DNA of 26,015 bases from a virus. The stretch's first letter is position 1. Each line of letters opens with the position of its first letter. The position numbers and the translations under genes are program-made. The DNA lies in IMG/VR virus record IMGVR_UViG_3300043434_000575, positions 1-26,015 of that record. One strand, given 5' to 3'. This document shows, one piece after another, positions 19,518 through 25,251 of this stretch. The notes beneath the pieces are model-generated. The model was not told where the DNA came from. It did no database searches and saw nothing but the letters and a program-made list of their open reading frames with translations.

Positions 19518-20057
19518 TTAATTCTCCATGATATACTTTTTAGCTTCTGCCATCAATGTAGCATCACCCTTAGTCATAACTTCCAATAACAAACGCTTTT
19601 CTTCCAAGTAAACTCGTGCGAATTCAGGATCATGCTCCATGATGCTACGACTATTGCTGATCAAATCTGCCAACTTGATAGTCTGTGCTTCAGCCGGAGC
19701 CTGAGCTGAGTGTGCACAGTCCCGGGCCTTACGGTGTGCACGATTACCATCTTCAGGCTTACTAACATCAGTCAACCAGCCAACCAAGGTAGCAATGTCA
19801 ATACCAAAAGCCATATGGATGTCAGTAAAAGTGCAACCAGTGTCTTCTACAACATCATGAAGCCAAGCGGCAGCAACCATGTCAGGAGTGCTGCCAGGAA
19901 CACCGGCAACGATCTTAGCAACTTCTGCAGGATGAACGATATAAGGTTCCCCGGTGTACTTGCGAACTTGCTTCACACTGGCGTGAGCAGCCATAGCATA
20001 CACCTGTGCCTTGCGCACAATGTCCATACCCGCCAATTCCAATGTAAAGCCTTCCAT
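19518..20057 (-). CDS. HD-domain phosphohydrolase, SpoT/MESH1-like
   Basis: 179 residues from MEGFTLELAG, AAGGAG 7 bases upstream (a longer frame to 20111 lacks one). The metal-binding set of the RelA/SpoT-type HD domain is present: H25 (MAAH), H42-P43 (IVHPAEV), H67-D68 (WLHDVVEDTG), E71-D72 and D131 (IKLADLISN). HDxxED is the signature of Mn-dependent (p)ppGpp 3'-pyrophosphohydrolases. No synthetase domain, so it is a small alarmone hydrolase-type protein, the size of MESH1. Likely to lower (p)ppGpp in infected cells and blunt the stringent response; substrate is inferred from the motif set and needs assay. Followed closely by the large phage protein. Confidence 0.92.
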   Translation of the reverse strand: MEGFTLELAGMDIVRKAQVYAMAAHASVKQVRKYTGEPYIVHPAEVAKIVAGVPGSTPDMVAAAWLHDVVEDTGCTFTDIHMAFGIDIATLVGWLTDVSKPEDGNRAHRKARDCAHSAQAPAEAQTIKLADLISNSRSIMEHDPEFARVYLEEKRLLLEVMTKGDATLMAEAKKYIMEN

Positions 20058-20067
20058 AATATACTCC

Positions 20068-20331
20068 TTATTGTAAAAATTTCTTTTCTCTGTGTTCGAT
20101 AAGTTCGTCACTTAGTGAGTCCAGATCTATACCCAGTGCATTGGCCAAAAGAGCCATGTCTTCCACGCTCATTTCATCAATATTAATGGGTCTAGATTTT
20201 TCAAAAAGATCTCCGGACTTTGCCATGTCCTCGATTTCTTTGACGAGGGCATCTAGTTCTTCCTGTGTACCCTCAAAACTATCAAATGCGCCGGGTGCAA
20301 ACACTACTTCAATTTCTTTGTCTTTGGTCAT
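20068..20331 (-). CDS. conserved acidic phage protein (EVVFAPGAFDSFEGTQEELD family)
   Basis: 87 residues. The N-terminus EIEVVFAPGAFDSFEGTQEE is a conserved block in environmental phages; the rest is acidic helix (SVEDMALLANALGIDLDSL). AAAAAGGA is 6 bases upstream and the ATG overlaps the TGA of the next gene. Function unknown; probably a small protein-binding factor. Confidence 0.85.
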   Translation of the reverse strand: MTKDKEIEVVFAPGAFDSFEGTQEELDALVKEIEDMAKSGDLFEKSRPINIDEMSVEDMALLANALGIDLDSLSDELIEHREKKFLQ

Positions 20332-20555
20332 ACTCGTTCCTTTTTAACACGTCCTATACGGCTTGCTTTGTTCCAATCGTAGGCTATGCCATCAGGACAC
20401 AGGCCATTCTTAATACTATCTACTCCAAATATACCGCACACTTCAAAGTCTGGACCGCGTATGGTCACAAACTGGTTGAGTGTCTTTGCAATAAACATCG
20501 CGTTATCCAGCGATGCCGCGCGATATTCTATACCCTTACCTATTACCTCAAACAC
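20328..20555 (-). CDS. conserved phage protein with GTG start (VTIRGPDFEVCGIFGVDS family)
   Basis: 75 residues, initiated at GTG (AGAAG 6-9 bases upstream), overlapping the previous gene by 8 bases. Conserved blocks: NAMFIAKTLNQFVTIRGPD and CGIFGVDSIKNG with CPDGIAYDWNKASRIGR. Found repeatedly in phages next to the MKxRDxDCLPIYARDAELF-type protein, as here. Function unknown. Confidence 0.86.
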   Translation of the reverse strand: MFEVIGKGIEYRAASLDNAMFIAKTLNQFVTIRGPDFEVCGIFGVDSIKNGLCPDGIAYDWNKASRIGRVKKERV

Positions 20556-20913
20556 TTTGTTCTTCTTTCTTTGTGTAATCTCGTTTTAACTGACGCAACA
20601 TTTCTGTATGTCGATAGTCTGCTTCTTTTTTAGTTCGCTTTTTTTCGTCACTCAGTCGCAACATCTGGTCGTAGTTGCGAGCCCATTGCACACCAATCAG
20701 CCAGACCTTGATCTGCTCCAGTGTGCCAGTAAATAATTCCGCATCACGTGCATAGATTGGCAGTGCATCAGAGTCCTTGGGTTTTACGCCTGCACGATCA
20801 CTGTAGTCATCACCACTCCAGCCGCCATGTTTTGGGTTACATAACATGAGACCAAGACGATCTAGATCAGCTTCTAGCCTACGAAATTCCTGTACTGCGT
20901 GATAGCCTGCCAT
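20548..20913 (-). CDS. conserved phage protein (LPIYARDAELFTGTLE family)
   Basis: 121 residues. LGLMLCNPKHG near the N-terminus, then the strong block VKPKDSDALPIYARDAELF followed by EQIKVWLIGVQWARNYDQML and a Lys/Arg-rich C-terminal helix. AAGG 7 bases upstream. Frequent in large environmental phages; no known role. The basic tail may bind nucleic acid. Confidence 0.86.
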   Translation of the reverse strand: MAGYHAVQEFRRLEADLDRLGLMLCNPKHGGWSGDDYSDRAGVKPKDSDALPIYARDAELFTGTLEQIKVWLIGVQWARNYDQMLRLSDEKKRTKKEADYRHTEMLRQLKRDYTKKEEQSV

Positions 20914-20936
20914 AACAATACCTTTAATTTATGTTT

Positions 20937-21248
20937 TTAGTTGGTTCTAAAAAAGTTGACTGGCTGTTGTGTGTCCTGGAATTCACTTTCCTTAAATACA
21001 CGATAACCGTAAATAGTCAACTTATTGATAGCTTCGCGAATTTCACGGGCAGTAACTTCGAAGTCATCCAAGCATTTCTTACATTCTTTGACCGAGCTAG
21101 CAGTGACTGTCAAGCCGGAGAAGTGACGCACTTCATAGTGACGCTCAGGCTGATACCAAGTATCAGTTTCTTCATCATAGCCGTCGTCATTTACTAAATG
21201 GTAAGTACCAATGTTCTTGTAAACAATCATATCTTCATGTGTAATCAT
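20937..21248 (-). CDS. hypothetical phage protein
   Basis: 103 residues starting MITHEDMIVYKNIGTYHLV, AAGGAG 6 bases upstream. Central CKKC pair in SVKECKKCLDDFEV could be a single zinc knuckle half. Beta-rich start and helical end (TAREIREAINKLTIYGY). First gene after the promoter at 21274-21302, heading the run to the HD protein. No family recognised. Confidence 0.82.
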   Translation of the reverse strand: MITHEDMIVYKNIGTYHLVNDDGYDEETDTWYQPERHYEVRHFSGLTVTASSVKECKKCLDDFEVTAREIREAINKLTIYGYRVFKESEFQDTQQPVNFFRTN

Positions 21249-21273
21249 GCTGTCTCCTTAGTTGCAAGTCTAT

Positions 21274-21302
21274 ATTATAACGTCAAAATGAATTAATGTC
21301 AA
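21274..21302 (-). promoter_or_regulatory. sigma70-type promoter P16 (TTGACA-17-TATAAT)
   Basis: Perfect hexamers, 17-base spacer, upstream CCATTAA. Drives 21248 to 18770, including the HD protein. Confidence 0.9.
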
Positions 21303-21309
21303 TTAATGG

Positions 21310-21501
21310 TTATTTTGGCAAGTTTTCCATGGCTCGTTTACGAGTCTTATATGGTCCAGAAATCACACTGTAGCCGTGATCTGCACAGTACTCGGGAAAT
21401 GACTGGCGACCCGGAACATAGCTAGCATTTTCAGCCCAGCGAATGGGCTCATAGAACCCATCACGTTCAACTACAAACCAAATAAAACGCAGGTAGCTCA
21501 T
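21310..21501 (-). CDS. small aromatic protein
   Basis: 63 residues starting MSYLRFIWFVVERDGF, AAGGA 7 bases upstream. Strand-rich with FIWFVVERDGFYEPIRWAE, then CADHGYSVISGPYKTRKRA; the SGPYKTRKRA end resembles a short RNA-binding repeat often seen in phage proteins. Second gene of the unit with the GIY-YIG protein. Function unknown. Confidence 0.8.
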   Translation of the reverse strand: MSYLRFIWFVVERDGFYEPIRWAENASYVPGRQSFPEYCADHGYSVISGPYKTRKRAMENLPK

Positions 21502-21511
21502 CGTAGTTTCC

Positions 21512-21826
21512 TTACAGTGTGTTCAGAACGGGCCTATGAATTCGTGTAAGCTCACGTTCACGAGCATGAGCGGCTACTTTGCCACGAACTGTTTCCACAA
21601 GTCCATATGTAAAGGCGCCGACGCCGTGCTCACGAATGCTCTTGCACAGAGCCCAGTCCTTGTTTTCAGTTAGTGCACGACGAACATGCTTTTGAATACG
21701 AACTTTCAATGCCTTTTTCAAGCTACCACTGCAAACTGTAACGCCAACGTATTGCTCGTTGGTATTCACGTTAGTGATAACATAAATTGCGTGATTGCGG
21801 TCTGTGCGTGTTTTGCGTTTCGTCAT
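21512..21826 (-). CDS. GIY-YIG nuclease-like protein
   Basis: 104 residues. AIYVITNVNTNEQYVGVTV carries the degenerate GIY...YIG pattern (A-I-Y-V, then Y-V-G), followed by KVRIQKHVRRAL and a C-terminal helix with an E (HARERELTRIHRPVLN) that could be the metal-binding Glu, ending in the PVLN tail common in this family. Single-domain GIY-YIG proteins act as DNA endonucleases, repair enzymes or homing nucleases. It has no DNA-binding extension, so target specificity cannot be read. Activity is inferred. Confidence 0.88.
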   Translation of the reverse strand: MTKRKTRTDRNHAIYVITNVNTNEQYVGVTVCSGSLKKALKVRIQKHVRRALTENKDWALCKSIREHGVGAFTYGLVETVRGKVAAHARERELTRIHRPVLNTL

Positions 21827-21832
21827 AAGTTA

Positions 21833-21861
21833 ATTATAGCACGAAACTGAATTAACGCCTA
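21833..21861 (-). promoter_or_regulatory. sigma70-type promoter P17 (TAGGCG-17-TATAAT)
   Basis: TAGGCG and TATAAT, 17-base spacer, upstream CCAAAAA. Drives the GIY-YIG protein and its small partner. Confidence 0.88.
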
Positions 21862-21879
21862 TTTTTGGCTATTTTTCAG

Positions 21880-21932
21880 GGTCTAAAAGTAGTACAGTAG
21901 TATAGTACTAAAATATTATATAGTATCTAGTA
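21880..21932. other. AT-rich TACTA-repeat stretch after acpS
   Basis: Non-coding, nearly all A/T, with short repeats of TACTA/TAGTA (AGTACTATACTACTG and similar). It lies between the acpS stop and the promoter P17. No stable hairpin or U-tract was found, so no clear terminator. Confidence 0.55.
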
Positions 21933-22319
21933 TTATACCTGATTATATTCGATTATCGAATATGCAATAACTTGATTATCAGTGTCTGATATACTTAAAT
22001 GACATTTGGCATTTAGAGTATTCGCAGTTTCACAAAGATTATCATAGAATACAACCTCAGGTCGTCCAACCTTATTATGTCTAATTTCAATACTTTTAAA
22101 TCGAGTATTGCCCTGAATACCTGTGCCCCAGGCCTTAGATATTGCTTCTTTACTGGCCCATTTTTTAGCAAGATATACTGCTTTATTATCTAAATTAACT
22201 TGATTATATTCAGTTAATTCAAAATCGGTGCATATTCGATTTGCTAGTTTATCCAGTTTATTAATGGAGTTTTTAATTCTATCTATTTCTAAAATGTCGG
22301 TACCAATACCAAGTATCAT
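21933..22319 (-). CDS. acpS: holo-[acyl-carrier-protein] synthase
   Basis: 128 residues, the normal length of AcpS. GIGTDILEIDRI carries the magnesium ligand D8, and LAKKWASKEAISKAWGTG the second ligand E58 with K57; HLSISDTDNQVIAYSI is the C-terminal strand-loop, in which the usual SHxxxxA His is replaced (SDTD). The enzyme transfers 4'-phosphopantetheine from CoA to acyl carrier protein. A phage copy could refill or redirect the host ACP pool, or modify a phage carrier protein; none is seen here. Coding bases are visibly AT-richer than neighbours, a sign of recent acquisition. TAATG junction with the SprT-like gene. Confidence 0.95.
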   Translation of the reverse strand: MILGIGTDILEIDRIKNSINKLDKLANRICTDFELTEYNQVNLDNKAVYLAKKWASKEAISKAWGTGIQGNTRFKSIEIRHNKVGRPEVVFYDNLCETANTLNAKCHLSISDTDNQVIAYSIIEYNQV

Positions 22320-22747
22320 TAATCTAGCCTATAATGTTTAATGCGATATGCTCTACCTAAGTGTATGCCGAATTTACTTAGTTCTTTTTTCCACAAAAAG
22401 AATTGTGGACCATGTGTCATATTATCGTTGTTAAGCCATTCCCACTGATGTACCATTTCATGTGCCATGGTATCTATAAAAAGTCTTTTACTTAAAAAAC
22501 TTTTATTCATGTGAATTGTACAACGTGCTGGATTTTCAAAATTACCAACACACATGCCCCAATAGTCCTTGCTGTAAACAAGTCTAAAGTTAGGCATTTT
22601 TAATTCGTTGTTGAAAACTTGTCGATTAATGTTGTGAAACATTTCCCTACAATCTTGAATTGTAGGCCTAAACTTACAGTCCTCTATCCACGTTGCCTGA
22701 ACCATTCTAAATAGTTTGGTTCTAGTCACATTGCGCTTAGTTGGCAT
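22319..22747 (-). CDS. SprT-like zinc metalloprotein
   Basis: 142 residues. The metalloprotease signature HExxH lies at H96-E97-x-x-H100 (AHEMVHQWEW), with a third ligand at H112 (THGPQFFLWKKEL), the typical SprT layout. The upstream half provides a helical region (RPTIQDCREMFHNINRQ) then NNELKMPNFRLVY and CTIHMNKSFL. SprT/Spartan-type proteins cleave DNA-bound proteins; phage versions are of unknown use. RBS AGGGGG is 8 bases upstream; promoter at 22778-22807. AT-rich like acpS, so the two may have come in together. Confidence 0.93.
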   Translation of the reverse strand: MPTKRNVTRTKLFRMVQATWIEDCKFRPTIQDCREMFHNINRQVFNNELKMPNFRLVYSKDYWGMCVGNFENPARCTIHMNKSFLSKRLFIDTMAHEMVHQWEWLNNDNMTHGPQFFLWKKELSKFGIHLGRAYRIKHYRLD

Positions 22748-22777
22748 AACAAACCCCCTGTACAGAAGTATTTAGCT

Positions 22778-22807
22778 ATTATAGCGCAGAGTTAACTGCT
22801 AAGTCAA
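22778..22807 (-). promoter_or_regulatory. sigma70-type promoter P18 (TTGACT-18-TATAAT)
   Basis: TTGACT and TATAAT, 18-base spacer; -35 overlaps the stop of the mini-gene at 22804. Drives the SprT-like gene and acpS. Confidence 0.85.
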
Positions 22808-22905
22808 TACCACATTGAACGAGTGTTTCTTCTTATACTGGCCTGACGTGCTTCGGCGATATCTAGCATTATAGCCCAGACAAATTTAGAAATACGTTTA
22901 ATCAC
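22804..22905 (-). CDS. 33-residue basic mini-protein with GTG start
   Basis: GTG to TGA, 34 codons. GTG overlaps the TGA of the previous gene (GTGA). Sequence MIKRISKFVWAIMLDIAEA then RQASIRRNTRSMWY: an amphipathic helix followed by a basic, aromatic end, reminiscent of DUF1127-like small regulatory proteins and of a recurrent phage mini-protein form, but too short to assign. Its stop codon falls within the -35 box of the promoter that drives the SprT-like gene. Confidence 0.65.
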   Translation of the reverse strand: MIKRISKFVWAIMLDIAEARQASIRRNTRSMWY

Positions 22906-23078
22906 AGTGGCCACCCTTGATTTGTTTGTTTACGATCAAATTCCTTGGTCCAGTGATCGACTTCTGCCACTGTGGTTGGGTTTTTACTGGAAATATAACG
23001 GTCCAATTCGTTTTGTTTATTTGTGTTAAACTGTGAGTTCATCAGTGGTTTGATGAAATATCCTATTAATTCTAGCAT
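22902..23078 (-). CDS. 58-residue phage mini-protein
   Basis: ATG to TGA, starting MLELIGYFIKPLMNSQF. AAAGG is 9-12 bases upstream. Core NELDRYISSKNPTTVAEVD followed by HWTKEFDRKQTNQGWPL; the LDRYIxxKNPxxxAEVDxxxxEFDR pattern resembles small phage proteins and the DUF3563-like family. Helical, no membrane segment. Coupled by GTGA to the mini-protein that follows. Function unknown. Confidence 0.78.
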   Translation of the reverse strand: MLELIGYFIKPLMNSQFNTNKQNELDRYISSKNPTTVAEVDHWTKEFDRKQTNQGWPL

Positions 23079-23094
23079 TTGTAATGCCTTTCAT

Positions 23095-23121
23095 AAGTAG
23101 AGTGCTTGTTGCACTCTACTT
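23095..23121. other. 11-bp hairpin in 5' region of mini-gene operon
   Basis: Arms AAGTAGAGTGC and GCACTCTACTT around a 5-base loop. In the minus direction it is followed by ATGAAAGG, with no run of U, so it is more likely a message-stability or processing element than a terminator. The 104-base gap 23079-23182 holds this hairpin and a possible late-type box; no gene was seen. Confidence 0.6.
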
Positions 23122-23128
23122 TATTTAT
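23121..23128 (-). promoter_or_regulatory. possible late-type box ATAAATAA upstream of 23078 mini-gene
   Basis: GATAAATA-like sequence (23121-23129) just upstream of a hairpin; weaker evidence than the box at 24334. No sigma70 hexamers are visible before the 23078 gene. Confidence 0.3.
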
Positions 23129-23182
23129 CTGGCACTGCAACATTTTATTAGTGTTTCTACTTACGTAGTTGTACTAATATGT

Positions 23183-23458
23183 TCATTCAGAAAAGATATT
23201 ACTCCACTTTTTTAGCTTTTCTCTTTTAGCTTCTGCATATTGTCGTACTTCTGCAGGATATATAATATCTAATTCATACATGATTTCAATCATAGCCTGT
23301 AAATCTCCTAGTTCTTCGGCTAGGTGTTGACGATTAGTTAGTGGTTTTCCTGGCTTGTAATTATCAAGGCCAAAGCGACTGATTTTGCTGACCGCGACAA
23401 CCACTTCGGCGCATTCCTCTTGGAGAATGTCCAAGGCTTCTTTTTGTTTGGCGTGCAT
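23183..23458 (-). CDS. MazG-like nucleotide pyrophosphohydrolase-type protein
   Basis: 91 residues, all helical. ILQEECAEVVVAVSKISRF and LAEELGDLQAMIEIMYE give the EExxE ... ExxD magnesium motif set of the all-alpha NTP pyrophosphohydrolase (MazG) family: E14, E15 and E18 followed by E48, E49 and D52 (LAEELGD). The inter-motif stretch GLDNYKPGKPLTNRQHL is the form typical of phage-encoded members. Family members cleave NTP/dNTP to NMP and pyrophosphate and have been linked to control of alarmones. Overlaps the ClpS gene by one base (TAATG). Confidence 0.93.
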   Translation of the reverse strand: MHAKQKEALDILQEECAEVVVAVSKISRFGLDNYKPGKPLTNRQHLAEELGDLQAMIEIMYELDIIYPAEVRQYAEAKREKLKKWSNIFSE

Positions 23459-23766
23459 TATTCTGACTCTATGTTTATATTGAGATTGTGCCCGTTAGAG
23501 CGAGTGATGTACAGGGCTTCGTTGTGTTTTTGTTCTGCAATTTCAAAAGTATAGACACCGGCCACGCCTTTGCCCTGTTCGTGTATTTGCATGGTTAAGT
23601 TATGGGCACGTTCGTCAGTGTGATGGAATACGGCTTTAAGCAAATCAATAACAAAATTCATAGGAGTAGTGTCATCGTTATTGAACACTACCTTATACAT
23701 GTTAGGTTGTTTAATGTTTACTGATTCCCGAGTCGTTTGTTTTATTTCTGTCGCCATAAGCGTCAT
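23458..23766 (-). CDS. clpS: Clp protease adaptor ClpS
   Basis: 102 residues from MTLMATEIKQ, start chosen as GAAGGA lies 7 bases upstream; an earlier Met (23793) has none and lies in the hairpin region. The ClpS core is intact: MYKVVFNNDDTTPMNFVID and LTMQIHEQGKGVAG, with N-degron pocket residues NDD, T-P-M and His of MQIH in place, and a flexible N-terminal tail. ClpS presents N-end-rule substrates to ClpA/ClpC, not to ClpX, and blocks other substrates. A phage copy could redirect host ClpAP. In the same unit as MazG-like downstream; hairpin and late-type box upstream. Confidence 0.96.
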   Translation of the reverse strand: MTLMATEIKQTTRESVNIKQPNMYKVVFNNDDTTPMNFVIDLLKAVFHHTDERAHNLTMQIHEQGKGVAGVYTFEIAEQKHNEALYITRSNGHNLNINIESE

Positions 23767-23783
23767 GTTAATTCCTTCAATAA

Positions 23784-23791
23784 TATTTATC
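23784..23791 (-). promoter_or_regulatory. late-type promoter box GATAAATA before clpS
   Basis: One mismatch to TATAAATA, directly after a strong hairpin and 18 bases before the clpS ATG. The predicted leader would be about 11 bases. Confidence 0.4.
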
Positions 23792-23793
23792 AA

Positions 23794-23815
23794 TTGGGGA
23801 GCAGGTGCTCCCCAA
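23794..23815 (-). terminator. strong GC hairpin between hsp20 and clpS
   Basis: Perfect 9-bp stem TTGGGGAGC / GCTCCCCAA with a 4-base loop, directly after the hsp20 stop. Stem strength and placement fit a terminator, but there is no U-tract after it; the late-type box starts 2 bases later. Confidence 0.55.
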
Positions 23816-23823
23816 ACCAGTGT

Positions 23824-24258
23824 TTAGTTATCGTAGCCAATAACTTGCACTTTGCGTGGCTTCAGTGCTTCTGGAACGACTCTAGTGATTGCTATACGCA
23901 ACACACCTTCTCGTATACTGGCTGTGCCCACTTCCATGTGTTCCGCCAGCGTCAAACTCTTTTCAAAGTTACGATAAGCAAGTCCGCGATGTAGATACTC
24001 TACATCAGTGTCATCTTCACGCTTGCGTTCTCCTCTAATAACCAAAAGATTTTGATTAACTTCTACGTCGATTTCTTCAAGAGTAAAGCCCGCAACTGCG
24101 ATTTCAATTTCGTAGTCGTTGTCGCTTTTCTTGATAATGTTATAGGGAGGATAAGATTGTTGCTGTGATAGTCGCTCAGTAAATAAGCGATCAAAGCCAA
24201 CAAGCGCTCTGTTCAATTGATTAAGAGCTGTAGTGTCAAATCGTGTTAATGCGTTCAT
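23824..24258 (-). CDS. small heat-shock protein, Hsp20/alpha-crystallin (IbpA-type)
   Basis: 144 residues. N-terminal region RFDTTALNQLNRALVGFDRL matches IbpA-type sHSP. The alpha-crystallin domain runs from about residue 38 (YNIIKKSDNDYEIEIAVAGF) to 125 (SIREGVLRIAITR), and the C-terminal segment VVPEALKPRKVQVI holds the I/V-x-I/V docking motif. sHSPs hold unfolding proteins in oligomers; T4-like cyanophages carry similar genes as assembly chaperones. AAGGAG is 8 bases upstream. A perfect late-type box is 76 bases before the ATG. The leader holds a palindrome and a weak pairing that covers the ribosome site. Confidence 0.97.
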   Translation of the reverse strand: MNALTRFDTTALNQLNRALVGFDRLFTERLSQQQSYPPYNIIKKSDNDYEIEIAVAGFTLEEIDVEVNQNLLVIRGERKREDDTDVEYLHRGLAYRNFEKSLTLAEHMEVGTASIREGVLRIAITRVVPEALKPRKVQVIGYDN

Positions 24259-24288
24259 AGTTTTCTCCTTTAATAAGCAAGAACGTTT

Positions 24289-24303
24289 TGGACAATATGT
24301 CCA
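24289..24303. other. short palindrome in hsp20 leader
   Basis: TGGACA-3-TGTCCA, stem of 6 bp. Lies in the 5' untranslated region of the Hsp20 gene, 30-45 bases upstream of ATG. Confidence 0.6.
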
Positions 24304-24333
24304 GTGTAAAACCCTAATGGCGTCTTACAAATA

Positions 24334-24341
24334 TATTTATA
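24334..24341 (-). promoter_or_regulatory. T4-type late promoter box TATAAATA before hsp20
   Basis: Exact match to the T4 late -10 consensus TATAAATA, 76 bases before the Hsp20 ATG, with no TTGACA at the proper distance. In T4-like phages such boxes are read by a phage late sigma factor with a sliding clamp. Confidence 0.65.
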
Positions 24342-24349
24342 CACTAAGT

Positions 24350-24715
24350 TCACAGGTCTGTCAAGTGATCACCAGGATTCTTTTTAGCCAAAATATACAA
24401 CAACCTGTATTCATCATAGGCCATTTTGACAGCTGGGTGAGTTCTACGAACTTCTTCCTCTTCGGCAATAATCTTTTCTAGTTTTGACAAACGCTGTTCC
24501 ATTTCTTCATAGGGCGTTGAAATCGTATAAGTAGAACTACCAGAATTAACAGTGGAGTTGGTAACAGAACCACTAAAAGAATTCAGTGTTATGGTAGTGC
24601 CTGGAAATGCGGTGATTTCCTGTGCTATAAAACCGGTGCTCATGTCTGTTTCGTTCCATGAAAACTCCACTGACTTGATATCACTTAAGTCTATGGTATT
24701 GGGATCGTTGTTCAT
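24350..24715 (-). CDS. phage protein with beta domain and C-terminal coiled coil
   Basis: 121 residues. N-terminal residues 10-70 are Thr/Ser-rich beta (VEFSWNETDMSTGF, ITAFPGTTITLNSFSG, STYTISTP), followed by a coiled coil MEQRLSKLEKIIAEEEEVRR and HPAVKMAYDEYRLLYIL. This beta plus coiled-coil layout is common in T4-like virion-associated or tail-fibre-related proteins and in a conserved family of environmental phages (ending AVKxAYDEYR). ATGA overlap with infC upstream. Function unknown. Confidence 0.85.
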   Translation of the reverse strand: MNNDPNTIDLSDIKSVEFSWNETDMSTGFIAQEITAFPGTTITLNSFSGSVTNSTVNSGSSTYTISTPYEEMEQRLSKLEKIIAEEEEVRRTHPAVKMAYDEYRLLYILAKKNPGDHLTDL

Positions 24716-25251
24716 CGTTGTTTGTTTTGATAAAGAACTGCTGTTAACCTGTTACCCTGCATTTCGCTGTTACCTTCCAGCTTGGCCGAGGGAACTTGTG
24801 CAAGTATGTCTTCTATTAGACCATAACCTGCTTCTTTGTTGGCCATTTCTCTGCCTCTAAATTTGATAACAATTTTTACTTTGTCACCATCGCTAAGCCA
24901 TTCTTGTATGTGTTTTATTTTAACTCCCAGATCGTGAGAATCGATGGCGGGGCGCAGTTGAACTTCTTTTAATTCTATTCTATTTTCTCTGTTACGCTTG
25001 TCGATATCTTTTTGTTTTTTCTGTAAGTCATACTTATATTTTCCTAGATCGCCTATTTTACACACAGGCGGATTGGTCTGTGAGTTAATTTGTATAAGAT
25101 CCAGGCCCTGATCCTGTGCAAGATTCAACGCCCTGAAGAATTGCCATACGCCTAAATTTTCGCCTTCGACACCAATAAGGCGAACATCCCTAGACCTAAT
25201 CTCACGATTGGCTAGTAGTCTGTTCTCGTGTCTTTTTTCGTTTGTTGCCAT
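24712..25251 (-). CDS. infC: translation initiation factor IF-3
   Basis: 179 residues, full bacterial length. N-domain: NREIRSRDVRLIGVEGENLG, then ALNLAQDQGLDLIQINSQ and PPVCKIGDLGKYKYD; basic linker KKQKDIDKRNRENR; C-domain: KEVQLRPAIDSHDLGVKIK, DGDKVKIVIKFRGREM and the closing TAVLYQNK. IF3 binds the 30S subunit and discriminates start codons and tRNA; the C-domain RGREM residues are conserved. A phage IF3 could favour phage messages. The only start is the ATG inside clpX, 50 bases before the clpX stop, without a Shine-Dalgarno site. Confidence 0.96.
   Translation of the reverse strand: MATNEKRHENRLLANREIRSRDVRLIGVEGENLGVWQFFRALNLAQDQGLDLIQINSQTNPPVCKIGDLGKYKYDLQKKQKDIDKRNRENRIELKEVQLRPAIDSHDLGVKIKHIQEWLSDGDKVKIVIKFRGREMANKEAGYGLIEDILAQVPSAKLEGNSEMQGNRLTAVLYQNKQR

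Noticed and set aside
21880-21932. AT-rich repeats as a replication origin or CRISPR-like array
   Set aside because: Repeat units are only 5 bases, irregular and without spacers or known origin boxes.
23095-23121. hairpin as a rho-independent terminator
   Set aside because: No U-tract after the stem in the minus direction, where the genes are; kept as a plain hairpin.
23131-23165. 9-codon frame MNILVQLRK
   Set aside because: Too short, without ribosome site or coupling to neighbours.
24552-24860. 102-residue plus-strand frame over infC and its neighbour
   Set aside because: Overlaps clear minus-strand genes, no ribosome site, Cys/Leu-rich shadow composition.
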